Shown here piece after piece: positions 1-24,179 of a stretch of DNA of 64,000 nucleotides; position 1 is the stretch's first letter; every line of letters begins with the position of its first letter. A program made the position numbers and the translations under genes. The stretch comes from Thunnus maccoyii (Eukaryota > Chordata > Actinopteri > Scombriformes > Scombridae): NCBI RefSeq assembly GCF_910596095.1, contig NC_056550.1:18632501-18696500 (forward strand). The letters run 5' to 3'. The notes beneath the pieces were generated by a model. That model saw nothing but the letters and a program-made list of their open reading frames with translations, made no database searches and was not told the origin of the DNA.

Positions 1-1751
1 CATGCTTAGCTTACTGAAAGATAATAGAGGATATAGAACGTCATTACTGCCAAGGTTTCAGAGCTCATGAATTGTTCCTAAATTTTGCGATAGATTGCAT
101 GATTGGTATTTTTGCTGTGAAATGCAAAAAGGACAACTGGAGTCAGTATTTTCATAGAGATTTTTTGAGCGTTCTCACATGAATGTTTTAGTTTGTTTGT
201 TTTTTACAATAATTACATAAGCTCTTTTCTGTCACTTATGCATACATTTATAATTAAAGTCTTCACCAAAATACAATTTACTGGTTTTTCATTTGTTAGG
301 TCCTCACTTGGACTACCCTGATTAGCAACTTTCAAAAATGTATGTTGGATTTTGTCAGTTTGCCTATTTTAGCATTAACTGAATACCAGCTCTGAGTAAG
401 AATTTAGGGAAGACTGTCCCCCCAAAAATATGGTGTTATTGAGGCACTTGTTGTAAAATTCATATTTTTAACATTTTACATTTAACATGTTAATTTCTTT
501 TGTAATGCTAAATTGATGCAGAGTAAGTCATCAAAGTCTGCTGATTGGATTCTCTTCTAATCTACTATAGTACAATGTAATTTTTAATTTCACTGAAAAA
601 AGTATGTACTTTTTGAAATATGACATCTCTGGCCACAGCATTCAAGATCCATACAGAGACATAATCCTATATGCTGTTCCATCTAGAGCAGTGGTCCTCA
701 AACTGGGGGTCCTTGAGGTGGTTCCCCAGCAAAAAGAGGAATGATTTATTTTCACTATAATTCCATCCATAAGTAACACAATGACAGAGTGTATGACTAT
801 TTCGATCATGGGTTTCATACACTTCCTGTAATAAAACATCTAAAAACAAAATTCTTATCAGATGGGGGTCCGTAGTCTAATTTGTGTCAGTTTAGGGGGC
901 CTTAATGTGAAAAAGTTTGAGAACCACTGATCTGGAGAATTCTTGAAATAGCTTTTAATGGAAATGTTTACACATAAATTTCAGGTGCTAAAATGTGATG
1001 ATGAAATTTTCCTATTCATTGAATAGATTATAGTCAGTTAAGAACATATGAACAATTTTATCGTTTGTTTGTTTGTTTGTTTTGTTGCATCATAAAGAAA
1101 TTAAGCTAATATCAGTGCAAAACCATAGCCAGATACATCAATAATAAGTTTAATACATGGATTCAATTATGTCAGATGAAACCTTAATGATGCTCAGTGG
1201 GAAACAGGTGTTGTACTTTACAGTTAAAGATCATATTATCCCTTTACTGCTTTTTGACCGTCATGCCCTCCCATTTATAGATATTTTGATTTTTAATCTT
1301 TCTGATGAATCAAATGAAGACCTGAAATAAGTATAATATTGCATTTTGGGGTGGGAACACCCTTTCTTGCACTATGCCACACAAGAATAGGGTACAATAA
1401 ATTTGACTATTTTAAATCATTAAAGAAGGTGGTTTATATACATATTCTATTTTTATATATATTCCTAAACTTCTTGTTGCCTTAGTCTACTTGTTAGGAA
1501 AACATCATGCTCAATGATGAAGATGTATTATGATGTAACATATAGAGACTGCAAAAACATTTTCGCTTTTATAGAATTAGATATTTCTTATGCCTATAAT
1601 AATAAATATTTGCCATTTATGGTAGCATTTTGTGAAATGCAGTGGAATAGGGCAACATTTAACCATACAAATATATTTTTTCTCAACCAAAAGTAACTAC
1701 CTTTCGAGGGTCCACACATTTTTTTGGGACTGATACATTATTAGAAGATCC
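1..1751. other. Left flank of duplicated unit 1, noncoding
   Basis: No gene is visible. The stretch aligns base for base, with small indels, to 34253-35867, so it is the same piece of the tandemly duplicated unit. It contains a short hAT-like MITE (689-929) and a TTTG run near 1066-1083. The small open frames are AT-rich and not conserved between the two copies. It lies downstream (3' side) of MYH gene A and of any neighbouring gene outside the window. Confidence 0.7.
689..929. mobile_element. hAT-like nonautonomous element (MITE)
   Basis: Terminal inverted repeats are visible: CAGTGGTCCTCAAACT at 689-704, and the reverse complement of CAGTGGTTCTCAAACT at 914-929. They are flanked by an 8-bp direct repeat, atctagag (681-688) and atctggag (930-937), as expected for hAT insertion. 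There is no transposase. The copy in unit 2 (about 34905-35085) has lost its first terminus, so insertion predates the unit duplication. Confidence 0.8.
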
Positions 1752-2251
1752 TGTCACAAGTGGTGTGTATCAGGCAGCAGGGGTAGGACCCAGATACAGA
1801 CTATAGAGGCAGGACAGGAACAGCGACAATGATGAGATACAGAAAAGTCCAGCCGGGCAGGCAGGGAAGTGCAGAAATGGTGCAGGTCCAGTTAACCAAA
1901 AACAGAGCCTTCAGATCACTGACAAAAAGCAACATGACAACAATAATGATCAGACAAGGGAACAAAGGATGTGGGCCAGTATATGAATTGAGTGGCTGCA
2001 TGCGAGGAGTGAGTGGAATAGGCCAAGTAGCTGCAGGACTGATAGTAGGAAGTAGGAACAGGTGTGTAGATGGGGAAAGGACGGAAAGTCCAAGGGCATC
2101 AGGTGGACAGCTTGAGGATGGCAGGTGTAGGGAGTTGGAGGAAAGAATATGGCCTGGGAGAAGTGGTAGTGGCTGGAGACAGAGAGTAATGCAGAGGGCT
2201 GTGGATGAGAGAGTATGGCTGCAGAGAGGGACTGAGGAGCAGATGGTGACA
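1752..2251. repeat. Dispersed repeat family S, copy 1
   Basis: A roughly 500-600-bp repeat that begins TGTCAC and ends GTGACA, a short terminal inversion. Related copies lie at 3990-4592, 35868-36463 and 40278-40842. The conserved core includes a stretch near 1925-1990 with the string caaaaagcaacatgacaaca. Long open frames cross it on both strands, but they are not conserved between copies and match no protein I recognise. It is probably a noncoding transposon or LTR-like repeat. Confidence 0.65.
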
Positions 2252-2489
2252 GAACTCCCCCCCCACAAGGGATGGATACCAGAAGTTCCACCGAGCCAAT
2301 CAGAGTGGGTGGAGGGGGTCTGGAGGAGGGATTCAGGCAGAAGTGGTTTGGGGGCTGAAGAATGGAGGGGGGATCTTAAGCAGACAGCCTGGGCTCGACA
2401 GGGGACTAGCAGATTTTGAGGGTAACCAGGATGCAGGATCAAAGGGCAGAGCAGGTCTGGAGGGCAGCCAGGAGGAAGGGCTAAAGGGC

Positions 2490-2770
2490 GGAACAGCTAT
2501 GGATGCTGGTGACGTAGGCAGTGCAGTTCTGGAGGACGGGCAGGAGAATGACCAGATGTGCAGAGTCGCTCAGGAGGATGACCTGGAGGCAGGCGATGTA
2601 GGTGGAACTGCTCTGGAGGCTGGTGATGAAGGTGGGACCACTTTTGAGACTGGTAACGTAGGGGGGAATGCTCTGGAGGTCAACCAGAAGGCAAGACAGA
2701 TGGATGGAACTGCTCTGGTACTCGGCGACGTAGACGGTACCACTCTGGGGATGGCCGACAAAGCTGGAGA
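2490..2770. repeat. 30-bp minisatellite
   Basis: Degenerate tandem 30-bp units of the form ggtggaactgctctggaggc followed by tggtgatgta. Read on the plus strand they give decapeptides like AGDVGGTALE. The same array occurs at 36650-36900 in unit 2. It sits between two copies of repeat S. Low-complexity open frames on both strands come from the repeat period being a multiple of three and are not evidence for a gene. Confidence 0.75.
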
Positions 2771-3169
2771 TCAGAATAGGCAGGTGGCATCGGAAGTTTT
2801 GGCTGCAGGTCAGGGCAGGCAGCTGGATAAGCATCCGGCGTATGGAGTACAAGACTGGAGACCGGCGGCTGGAGTGTGGGACAAGCGTCAATGGTAATCG
2901 ACAGCTGAGGGTCTGGACAGGGTACAGGACAGGCAGACCACTGGAGTGCAGAGAAGGAGGCAGATAGCTGGAAGTCTGGTTGGCCGTTGGCGAAGACCGC
3001 TGGCTGGACATCGGCAGGGACTGCCAACTGGAGGTCTAGAAGGATGTTGGCAGATGTGGCCGACAGCTGAAGATCCGGCAGGACGATGGCTGAGAAAACT
3101 GATAGCTCAGGAACAGGCTGCTGAGCAGACTGTGTGAGCTGGGAAATAGGCAGGTGAGCCGGTGGAGCC

Positions 3170-3505
3170 AGGAAAACAGGAGGCTGCTGAAGAACAGCCA
3201 CAGAAGACAGCTGCAGCTCAGAAACTGGGGACAGCTGCAGCTCAGGCTCAGCAGATTGCTGCAGCACAGGAATAGGAGACTGCTGCAGCACAGGAACAGA
3301 GGACCACTGCAGGACAGGACTTGGTGACTGCTGCAGCTCAGGAACAGGGGACTACTGCAGCTCAAGAACAGGGGAATGCTGCAGCTCAGCAGGAAGAGGG
3401 GACTGCTGCAGCTCAGCAGGAACAGGGAACCGCTGTAGCTCAACAAGAACAGGGGACCGCTGCTGCTCAACAGGAACAGGGGACCACTGCAGCTCAGCAG
3501 TAACA
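3170..3505. repeat. 27-bp minisatellite rich in gcagctcag
   Basis: Tandem 27-bp units (gggactgctgcagctcagca plus ggaacag) with a few variants. On the plus strand they read as nonapeptides GTAAAQQEQ. On the minus strand they form a leucine/serine-rich frame spanning 3036-3902. A shortened array is present at 40040-40262. Because 27 is divisible by three, all frames stay open across the array. I treat this as noncoding. Confidence 0.75.
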
Positions 3506-3989
3506 GGATAGGCATTGGCAAAGGCAACTCACAGCTTGAGAACAGGCTGGACATTGGCAGTGGAATCCGATGGCTCGGGAATAGGCTGGGCCTCAGTGGT
3601 GGCACTGGGCAGTATAAAGAGCCAGTGATGTCAGGAGCCATGGGGGGCTCAGGACAGACAGACTGCAGGCTCACAAACCTGAGCCTAATTGACTGGAGTA
3701 CAAGCTGGTTGAGAGCAGTCCGGGTTGCAGGCTGAAGGCTAGGAGACCAGAGTGCAGGCTGGAGGCTTTCATGCTGGTGGCTAGCATACTGGTGGCTATC
3801 CTGCTGGTGGCTAACATGCTGCAGGTTAGCTGACTGAGGTTCACAAGTGGGATTCATGAGTGCCATCTCCGTCCTCACTACTGGATGTGTATTTCCAGTC
3901 ATTAGAAAGTAACAAAAGGTGGTAAGTCACCTCATGTAGTCCCAGCGAAAACAATCCATCTGCTGGGTCCATTATTGGTTAGATCTTTA

Positions 3990-4592
3990 TGTCATGAGTG
4001 GTGTGTATGAGGCAGCACAGGAAGGACCCAAATGCAGACTTTAGAAGTAGGACAGGAACAGTTCAGTGAGTTTATTGTGAGTAAGTGAAGATACAAAAGC
4101 TTAAAGACATGGGTGGCAAGTCTAAACTCTCCAAACAGCAGTGGTATTAAATCCACATAGTTGCAGGGATGAGATATGGAAAAGTCAAGCCAGGCAGGCA
4201 AACAGGTGCAGAAATGGTGCAGGCCCAGGTAACCAAAAACAAAAGCTTGAGAGCACTGACAAAAAGCAACATGACAACAACAAATATCTGACAAAGGAAC
4301 AAAGAACCTTGGCCAGTATATGAATTGAGTGACTGCAGGTGAGCAGTGAGTGTAGTAGGCCAGGTAATTGCAGGATTGATGAAAAGTGGGAACAAGTGTG
4401 TAGATGGGGAAAAGAGGGAAAGTCCGAGGGCACCTGGTGGACAGCTTGAGGACGACATGTCTGGGGAGGTGGAGGAAAGAACATGGCCGGGGAGAAGTGA
4501 GTAGGGATGGGAGACAGAGACAGAGAGTAATGCAGAGGGCTGGGGATGAGAGACTGTGGCTGCAGAGATGGACTGAGGTGCAGATTGTGACA
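3990..4592. repeat. Dispersed repeat family S, copy 2
   Basis: A second copy of the repeat at 1752-2251 in the same orientation. It begins tgtcatgagtggtgtgtatg and ends gattgtgacaga. It carries an extra segment with gtgagtttattgtgagtaag. The equivalent in unit 2 is 40278-40842. From here to the myosin poly(A) signal (4593-5235) I see only AT-rich DNA that is conserved in unit 2. Confidence 0.65.
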
Positions 4593-5235
4593 GATCTGAA
4601 TTAAAATAAATAAATTTTCACCTCAAAAACATAATTCATGTAGGTGAGGGTTCAGACAAATGGGGGGGAATGAAAGGGTTCTGTTCTACATAATGACCAG
4701 GTAAGAGACACGGTAAACACAATTTGTATCCTTGAATAAAATATTTAACTCTATGTTATATAGAATACTGGGCATGTTTTTGTTAATGACATGGTGAAAA
4801 GTGTAACAAAGCCCATTGTCCATCGCTTTGGATAATTGATATGATAATGGGAATTAATTGTGGCTCTGAAAGTTATATTTTGCCTATTATACTGTATTTA
4901 TGTTTAAGTTATGCCTCTTAAATTCTGACTCTGTAAAATGTGAAGGTGTCTTTTAATCTTGAAACTGACACCGCTATCACTCTTCCAAAAAGTGATGCTA
5001 AGCAGAAGACAGTGTCATTTTACTGGACATTACCATTTGGGTATGAATCATGTTAACGTTGAGCTGAAAGACCTCCCCATCCAGCCAACTAGATAAGTGG
5101 TGTACTGCCACAAGTTAAACTGATGCAGCTCCACCTTCCTACTGTGTTGAACACTGTGTGCTCAAGTGTGACTTAAAGAGAAACTAAAGAGTAAATAATA
5201 CAGACTAAATATGATTAAATTATGACGGAAAAAAC

Positions 5236-5241
5236 TTTATT
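5236..5241 (-). promoter_or_regulatory. Poly(A) signal of MYH gene A
   Basis: AATAAA on the minus strand (tttatt on plus), 83 bp downstream of the stop codon at 5324-5326. The same hexamer sits at the matching place in gene B. It implies transcript cleavage near 5220. Confidence 0.8.
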
Positions 5242-5323
5242 GAATGAATACATTGTAAGAAGACAATTCAACAGCTACTTCATATTTTATGAACTCTGTC
5301 GAAAGGTGCCAAAAGGATGTCTC

Positions 5324-17465
<12,142 letters not shown>

Positions 17466-17830
17466 GGTGGCACTTTAGTGGAGACTGAAAAAATAGAGTT
17501 AAAATATCAGCATGATGTCGTAATGGTGTTGTATCCATCTGATGTTGGAGATTTTGACATCTTTTACCTCAGCTGGTTCCAAAAAATGATGAGTGGTAGA
17601 GTATCTGGTGGAGTCAAGATGCTATAAAAAAGATGATTAAACGTGAGTACAATAACTTTTTTCAGTTTGGTTTTCTCACTTTAAATCTTCCTGGCAGAAT
17701 GTCAGTTTGAGAGCAGTCGAGCATGAAGGTGGCAAAACTTATTCAGATTTAACTGATAAGTGCTAGCTGAATTCAGTTGAATCATTAAAGTTCAATTCTC
17801 TCCCATCCCCTCAACTGCCCCCCACACCCA

Positions 17831-18389
17831 GAGAAATAGTACTGCTCTTAATGATCACTTAGTATAGAGTATGTGTTGAGACAGGATGTGTACTGCACAT
17901 CAACACAAATGAATTAATTGTGCGATTTCTGGAAGAAAAAAAGAAAGAAACCACTTAAATGTTTTAAGAGTATTTCAAGTAAATTGTTTTGGAAAACAGT
18001 TGCCAACTCATTTCAGGTATTGCTCAAAATAAGTTTCATATGCCAAATGAACATCAGCCAGTTGCTACATTTGATAAAGAAGTTATTAAAGAAGCATGAT
18101 ACAAGTGTCCTGGCAGATCTTGAAGGCTTATGCCCATTATGGCATGTTTGATTTGAATTTGGCTCACCAAAGAAAATATAATATATAATATATAAAAATA
18201 TAGCAACATTTAACCCATATCATGAAGAGAAATAGTACTGCTCTTAATGATCACTTAGTATAGAGTATTTGTTGAGACTGTGTACTGCACATCAACACAA
18301 ATGAATTAATTGTGCGATTTTTGGAAGAAAAAAAAAAGAAAGAAACTACTTAAATGTTTTAAGAGTATTTCAAGTAAATTGTTTTGGAA
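17831..18389. repeat. Duplicated block A-B-A' in intron 1 of gene A
   Basis: Segment A (17831-17994) is repeated as A' (18227-18389) with few changes; both start gagaaatagtactgctctta. Between them lies B (17997-18227), which is a copy of 5' flanking DNA found at 19932-20156 and, in unit 2, at about 54333-54556. Gene B intron 1 has neither B nor the second A. Intron 1 is therefore extended in gene A by DNA taken from upstream of its own promoter. Confidence 0.75.
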
Positions 18390-18563
18390 TAATATCTGCT
18401 CAAGAATACTTAAATATGACATGAAATTTCACCTGAATATCACTTAAAACAAAGATAACTCTGACAAAGAATCATTGACAATATGCATTAGTAATTAGCA
18501 ACACATAAACTTTACCCACTGATCAATAGGAATTCAAACCAAGATCATAGTCGATACACTCAC

Positions 18564-18585
18564 CTGTGTTGGGTGCCTACCAGTT
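18564..18585 (-). other. Noncoding first exon of MYH gene A
   Basis: The minus strand reads ...GGCACCCAACACAG|GTGAGT, a strong splice donor about 46 bp downstream of the TATA box. The acceptor that joins it is at 17485-17486, just before the exon with the start codon. The transcription start (about 18585) is inferred from the TATA distance. The same sequence is kept in gene B (53035 onward). Confidence 0.65.
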
Positions 18586-18608
18586 CATGCAGAAGTCCAG
18601 GGCTGCCT

Positions 18609-18616
18609 CTTTTATA
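18609..18616 (-). promoter_or_regulatory. TATA box of MYH gene A
   Basis: TATAAAAG on the minus strand, immediately upstream of the noncoding first exon. An E-box CAGCTG lies at 18636-18641, a candidate site for MyoD-family factors. Gene B has the same arrangement at 53080-53087 and 53107-53112. Confidence 0.8.
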
Positions 18617-18641
18617 GAGGGTGGGAGTGCTTGATCAGCTG

Positions 18642-21382
18642 TAGTCTCACTCAGTTTGGTCATGGCCTCATCCTGTTGCTTAATTTGTGGCAGTGATGTT
18701 TATGCAGCTTGTAAGCATTTTTATTTGTAACTAGAATCTGAAAACCACATAATGCAGCATGATGTTGTACCAATTGATTTGATTTCATCACAAATGTGAA
18801 TGTGACACCCAATATGGGTGTTAAAATACTGAATAAAATGTAAAATTTGACCATTGTTTAGTAGGAAAATGGAAATTTATAGTAGAATGGACTACTTTGC
18901 TAAGAAATTCAATTTAAATTATACTGAAAAAAAATACCTTCCTCACAGTTAAAGTAATTCTAATTTATTTTCAACATGCTTGCTTTCATAGGAAATGTTG
19001 ACTATGAACACATTCTCTTAAAAGAAAAAAAAGACAAATTGTAGAGTAGGAGAAGGACAGTTAGACCTGCACACATACTTAAGTAAGACTTCAGTAAACC
19101 TAATATGCCCCAAGGGTCTGCTTAAGTAAGCATGACTATAAAATTATTTAGAGTGAAAGAAGGAGCTCATTAATTTCTCACCTAGATTAACTCAGTGAGT
19201 TACAAACTTGCTATTATGAATGTTGTTGTGTATATATGGTTTGTGTACATTCCCAATAAATGTAGCTCTTGATTTAAAGGTCATGAATGATGAAACATGT
19301 AGTTAACATAAAAAATCTTTTTTTTAATTCATGGATAGCTTTGGGGGTTGGTTTTGGAAACTCATCCAAATTCCATTGGTATTCAGTTGCACGACACTTG
19401 CGTATTCGGGATCTTTGAAACTTCACCCCTAAATGACACTAATATAAGACAGCTGTCAACACACTTTCATTAAGGGTTTATATTCATCTTTTATATAAAC
19501 TATACTAAGTCTTGGGTAAAATTATAATATATAATTCTTAATAATGCTTGACCGTTGTAATGCTGTATTTACAAAAACATTCATTGTGCTCATAAAAACT
19601 TCTGTGTTCCTGTGTGTGCCAGTAATACAGAAAGAATAAAATATACTATAATGTATGGCTGTATTTGTGCACTATTTGATCTTAGAAATCTTAGAAATGT
19701 AAACTTGTCAATACAAGTACTTTATTAATTGTGGTTACATCACATTAATATTTTTGAAGGGCCATGTCAGATGCTTGCATGGAGTTTAGTTTTGTTAATA
19801 TGCCAACATGTTTGTTGTCTACAGTTACTGGATTCTGGCACATCTCATATTCCTGTAATAGAATTAAGGATGAAGTACCATCCAAAAACATTCAATCACC
19901 TTTTATATATCTTCCTAAATGGACATGAAATCAGTTGCCAACTCATTTCAGGTAATGCCCAAAATAAGTTCCACATGCAAAATGAACATCATCCAGCTGC
20001 AACATTTGATACTAAAGAAGCTATCAACGAAGCATGATACAAGTGCCCTGGCAGATCTTGAAGGCTTATGCCCATTATGTCATGTTTGAGTCAATTTGGC
20101 TCACCAAAGAAAATATGATATATAAAATAGAGAAACATTTAACCCATATCATGAAGTCGGTTAACAGTTGTAACTTCCTTCTTAACTGATTTTGACTCAT
20201 TTCAAGATGGTTCTCGGGACATATACTGATTCATTTCAGCAAATGGTGGGAGAACCTAAGATGACTAACATATGAGTATTTTCCATCACTCTTCATAGCT
20301 TCTTTGCTGCTAATACTGATTGCATAAGCCCAGATAATTGCTTCAGAATGTATAGTTTCGTACATCTAAGAATGTATATATGTGGTGCTTTATGTGAACG
20401 TAGAGAAATTACACCTGCTTACCAGTGCAACTACCCTTAGCCTTTGTCTCTTGTTAGATATCGCCTCACACAGGCTACTGTGAAGAAAAAACCATGATTG
20501 GATAATGGGATTTGCTTGCAGAAATATGTGATCATTACAGTGGCCCATGAGTTGTACCTTTCGTTCTAATGACGTTTGGGATTTGGGATTCTGCTATGAA
20601 AAAGAAATCCACTTTGGTGTATTGGTGGTGTTGATTTCTTTTGCTGCCTATGTGACATTGACGTGTTTAGCCTGTCACCATACAGTATATTCCCTTTAGG
20701 AGGATACTCAGGCACCACAAAAGTGATATGAAATCCAGGCAACTTTCACCAAAAAGCCCTCAGGGCTAGCAGATGAAGGGCTGCCAAATGTCAGAATAGA
20801 GATGACTCATTCTGCTCCAGCATCCAAGTCAAGCTTTGGTGTCTTCCAGGGGACTTGGACTTGGAATAACTTGGCAACCCACATCTATTTGTCGTCTGTG
20901 ACATCCCAATTAGAATGTTGCATGAAGTTGCAGGGAAGGCCTGAGCCTAAGAAGAATTTGATTTGATAATTTTATTAATATGAGAAAAAAAAGGTTCTTC
21001 ATTCCAATTAGAAAATATTTTCTCATAATCCTTTATCACAATCTTGATGAATCTGGATTACGAAAGTCAAAAAATGCATTCATTCATAAGATGTTTTGGA
21101 ACTCAAAATATATTAACAATGTAATACAAAATTGTATGCAATAACCTACCAACAATGGTAGAAAATTAATTGATAATTAATCTCTGCGTGAGTGTCGGAA
21201 CTCTACTGATCTGATAGATCCATATCATTTCATCTATACTGGAGGATGAGTGAGGAAGCTCAGGCAAGGTTTATTTCAACTCTTGTGTGGGCATTTCTTT
21301 GTCACTCTATACATTCACATTACAAAACTGCAGCAGCATTAACAGCCCAACCAGCCTTCCCAGCACCTTAGACAGCCATCCC
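18642..21382. other. Conserved 5' flank of gene A
   Basis: No gene. About 2.7 kb aligns closely with 53113-55810 upstream of gene B, with a few small indels. Such conservation after duplication could reflect recent origin or retained control elements. I see no further motif strong enough to name. The segment 19932-20156 has a second copy inside intron 1 of gene A. Confidence 0.6.
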
Positions 21383-22705
21383 TTTTGCGGAAAAATGGTC
21401 GATGCACCAGGCACATGGTACAAAAGGGTTGTCCATAGTCTCCTAATTAATCATGGGCATGTTTTCGGCATAACATGCAATAAACCAATCAGAGTGTCAT
21501 CTCCCATTCCCTTTAAGAGCCAGGTGCACTTGCCCCTTGGCGGATTGCTATTATGATGGCACATTTGCCAAGTAGTAAGAAGGGACACTTCTCTGCAGAA
21601 GAAACGGAAATGCTCGTGCGTAAAGTGAAAGCGCACGACCCTTAACAAGCACACTGGCCCCTGCTGCTCCTGAACCCTCCCGTGGTCAGCCCAGACCACC
21701 AGTTTAAGATCCTGTTCATTAATTTGTTGCGAATGTATTTTCATGTGGTTTTTGAAAAGGTTTAGGTTAGGTTCAGCTTTGGTTTCTTTAAAATAGTTTT
21801 GTTCAGTCATGGAGTAACAGGTCAAATCAGCAGGGTTTTAATTGCTGAAAGTATGGAAACCTGATCACTGTACTCTCAAAAATGTTAAAGAATATTTGTT
21901 AAATATTGTTCAAAAATTAAATCATTGTTCTTAGTCATGTAAATAATCATTAAGACAGTTATCAGGACTTGATCAGCTCTCCAAGGTGCTGATCCTGCTG
22001 CTGGCAGCAGCTAGGGGCTATCCAGAGTTATTTCCTTCTTTAGTTTAATCATTGTTTTCACCTTATTTATTCCCTCATATGCTCCTCATGTCCTCATGTA
22101 TTGATGCAGCAGGAAAGTCGATCTGTGTCTGATCCATTATTGTCTGTCTGTTTAAATACCTACGTGTATTGCCATGATTTGGTCAAATAATTAGACAGTT
22201 TTATCCGTCATTACTGCGGTTAGTTAATTCTGATAAATATTATGACTAAGCATTATTATTAAAAACATGTTAATGTACACAATGTTAATGTACACAATAA
22301 TAATCTTTCACACTGCAATCCTTTTATTTGTAATGTTTTGAATGTGCTGCTGTACATGTCCTGTATGTGTAACAAGCAGAGTGTATGTTGTGCACCTGCC
22401 TGTGAAGCCGCATATTACGGTCTTGACAATGCGCCCTTAAAATAACAGTGAAACACTGCGCCATTGACTTAAGACCAGGTTTTTGTTGGTCAATAGCGCA
22501 ATCGCTTTCTGCTGCCTCAAGATAGCAATATGCCAAAAATGCACCTGACCACACCTCATTTTAAGACCAACACACCCATGGGCACTCTGATGGGCGCAAG
22601 TGTATTTGCTATTTAAACAACGTGGGCGCTGGACGGGAAAATGACAACTGTGTCGGTCTTAAACTAACAAAGACACTTTGCGCTGGGTGTAAGATAGGGC
22701 CCTAA
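21383..22705 (+). mobile_element. DNA transposon relic with Myb/SANT-like fragment
   Basis: Absent from unit 2, where the flanks join near 55810-55850. The right end reads gctgggtgtaagatagggcc, a motif I associate with fish DNA transposons. At 21556-21642 a plus-strand frame reads MAHLPSSKKGHFSAEETEML and onward to VRKVKAHDP, resembling the start of a Myb/SANT-like DNA-binding domain carried by some transposon proteins, and then hits a stop. No catalytic domain remains. No left terminus matching the right end was found, so the family (hAT or Harbinger) is uncertain. Confidence 0.55.
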
Positions 22706-23515
22706 TTGTGTGGACCCTGGCAAGATAGGGGGGGCCCCGCCTGTAAAACTTTTTTTTTTTTTTTTTACTACAACGTAGGGTTCAGGTCATGATATTGTCT
22801 GTATTTTTAACATAAAAATAAAACAAATATTTAGATATTTAAATAATAATAACGAATAAAATAATAATGTACAACTATTTAAAATAAAATAAAAACTTTC
22901 CTGGTCCATAGTTAGTAAGGATAGGAAGTAAGGAAGTAAGTTTTGTGGAGGTTGGGATAGTGGATGGACGTGTAGCAATTCCAACATTTATGTATACACA
23001 TATAACATGTATACACAGTTGATACAATTTGTATTGCTCTGTATTGAAATGTTTTGTTAGAAAAAATGAATTGCTTATAAAAGTGAAAAGCTTGTTCTTT
23101 CCTCACAGTACAGTTCTGTAAGTAATACAAATATGTTATTCGGCAAAGCACAAATAATGTTTTTTTTTACAAACATTTATTTTATGCAAATATTATTAGT
23201 GTTCGGGAAGAAAGAAAAATACCAGCGTGCAGGTTGGTTACATCTATCTCAGTCTCTCTCCTCTGCTCTGCTGTTACGTCTATCAGCGGGTCTCAACGAG
23301 GGGTGTCACATCGACTTGCTGCATGACGCACATTTCCTTATTTGGACATCACTCTCGGAGTTGGGGTTGTTCTCCAGAGACAAAGCTGACCTACTGACAC
23401 ATGCAAAGTGCTCCCGAGGAACTGTCCATAACCTGTTGTTTCCCTTCTCCTTTTCCACAAAGGTTTTAAAAAATAGGCAGTAAATGAAAAGTGCAAAGCA
23501 AGAATCACCTTTGAA
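22706..23515 (-). mobile_element. Repeat R, copy 1, distal part
   Basis: The part 23222-23515 is the reverse complement of 63690-63990. The stretch 22706-23221 has a T-run (22750-22766) and no recognisable feature. The plus-strand open frame at 23133-23483 is part of the repeat and is not conserved in the other copy. The repeat is interrupted at 23515/23516 by the DIRS-like element and resumes at 25913. Confidence 0.7.
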
Positions 23516-23680
23516 GTTCTTTTTCTAACTTCATTCGGTGTTTCACTATAGGAATTGCTTCTGGTGTAACCACTACAGAAGCTCCAATGACACCACATCT
23601 GTCTATGACAGGCAGGTCGAACTGTGGGAAGGCCCCGCCCACCCTTTATATTACGGTCGGCCACCCTGACCGGATCATTC
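23516..23680. repeat. Left inverted terminal repeat of the DIRS-like element
   Basis: Its outer 34 nt (23516-23549) are the exact complement of 25588-25621 in the internal region. The rest pairs with the right terminal repeat through the shared block ggaaggccccgcccaccctt and the downstream ttatattacggtc. Confidence 0.88.
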
Positions 23681-24179
23681 TCGCTTTTTTCCCATGTGTA
23701 AAAATTACTTAAGCTCCCTCAATGCATACAGATGAGTTGGATGCTTGCTCAACAGCTAAAAGACATCCCGTCAAAGTAATACATCACCTAGTGCGTTACC
23801 AGCAGCGACTCTTGACTGGGCTGGTAAGCTTTATAGCAAAGTGAATTTAGCTTTAATTGGAATAGCGACCATGTCGTGGTGAGCCATTCCAACAGACTAC
23901 CGTGTATTTGCTTAATACGTAGTAGTAAGCAGTAGCTTCGGGCTAACACATCATGCAACCCTGGTCAGGTCGGCTAACATTAGTTTGTTGGCTGACTGGA
24001 CTCCTGGAACATAGCTATTGCGTTGTGGCGGGCTGTCCTCCACACAGCACAGTTGTAGCTAGGTTAACACCTGCCACAGCAGGTGCTCCCTCAATAGCCT
24101 AATGTGTTATGACGAGCCTTGTTTTATTATCTGTCTAGGCCTACACCTAGATCCTCGTTTTCTCACTTCCAGTCTACAT

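Noticed and set aside
1829-2419. Plus-strand 196-codon frame
   Set aside because: It lies in repeat S and is broken in the other three copies.
2490-3505. CRISPR-like repeat array
   Set aside because: The repeats are contiguous without unique spacers, and the genome is a vertebrate nuclear one.
3036-3902. Minus-strand 288-codon Leu/Ser-rich frame
   Set aside because: It runs through a 27-bp tandem repeat, which keeps frames open by arithmetic; no recognisable domain and not preserved intact in unit 2.
18685-18720. miR-499-like string (gcagtgatgttta) upstream of gene A, also in unit 2
   Set aside because: It matches only the 3' half of the mature microRNA, the seed differs, the strand is opposite to the host gene, and no complementary arm is visible to form a hairpin.
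23133-23483. Plus-strand 116-codon frame
   Set aside because: Part of repeat R; the opposite copy at 63690-63990 does not preserve it.
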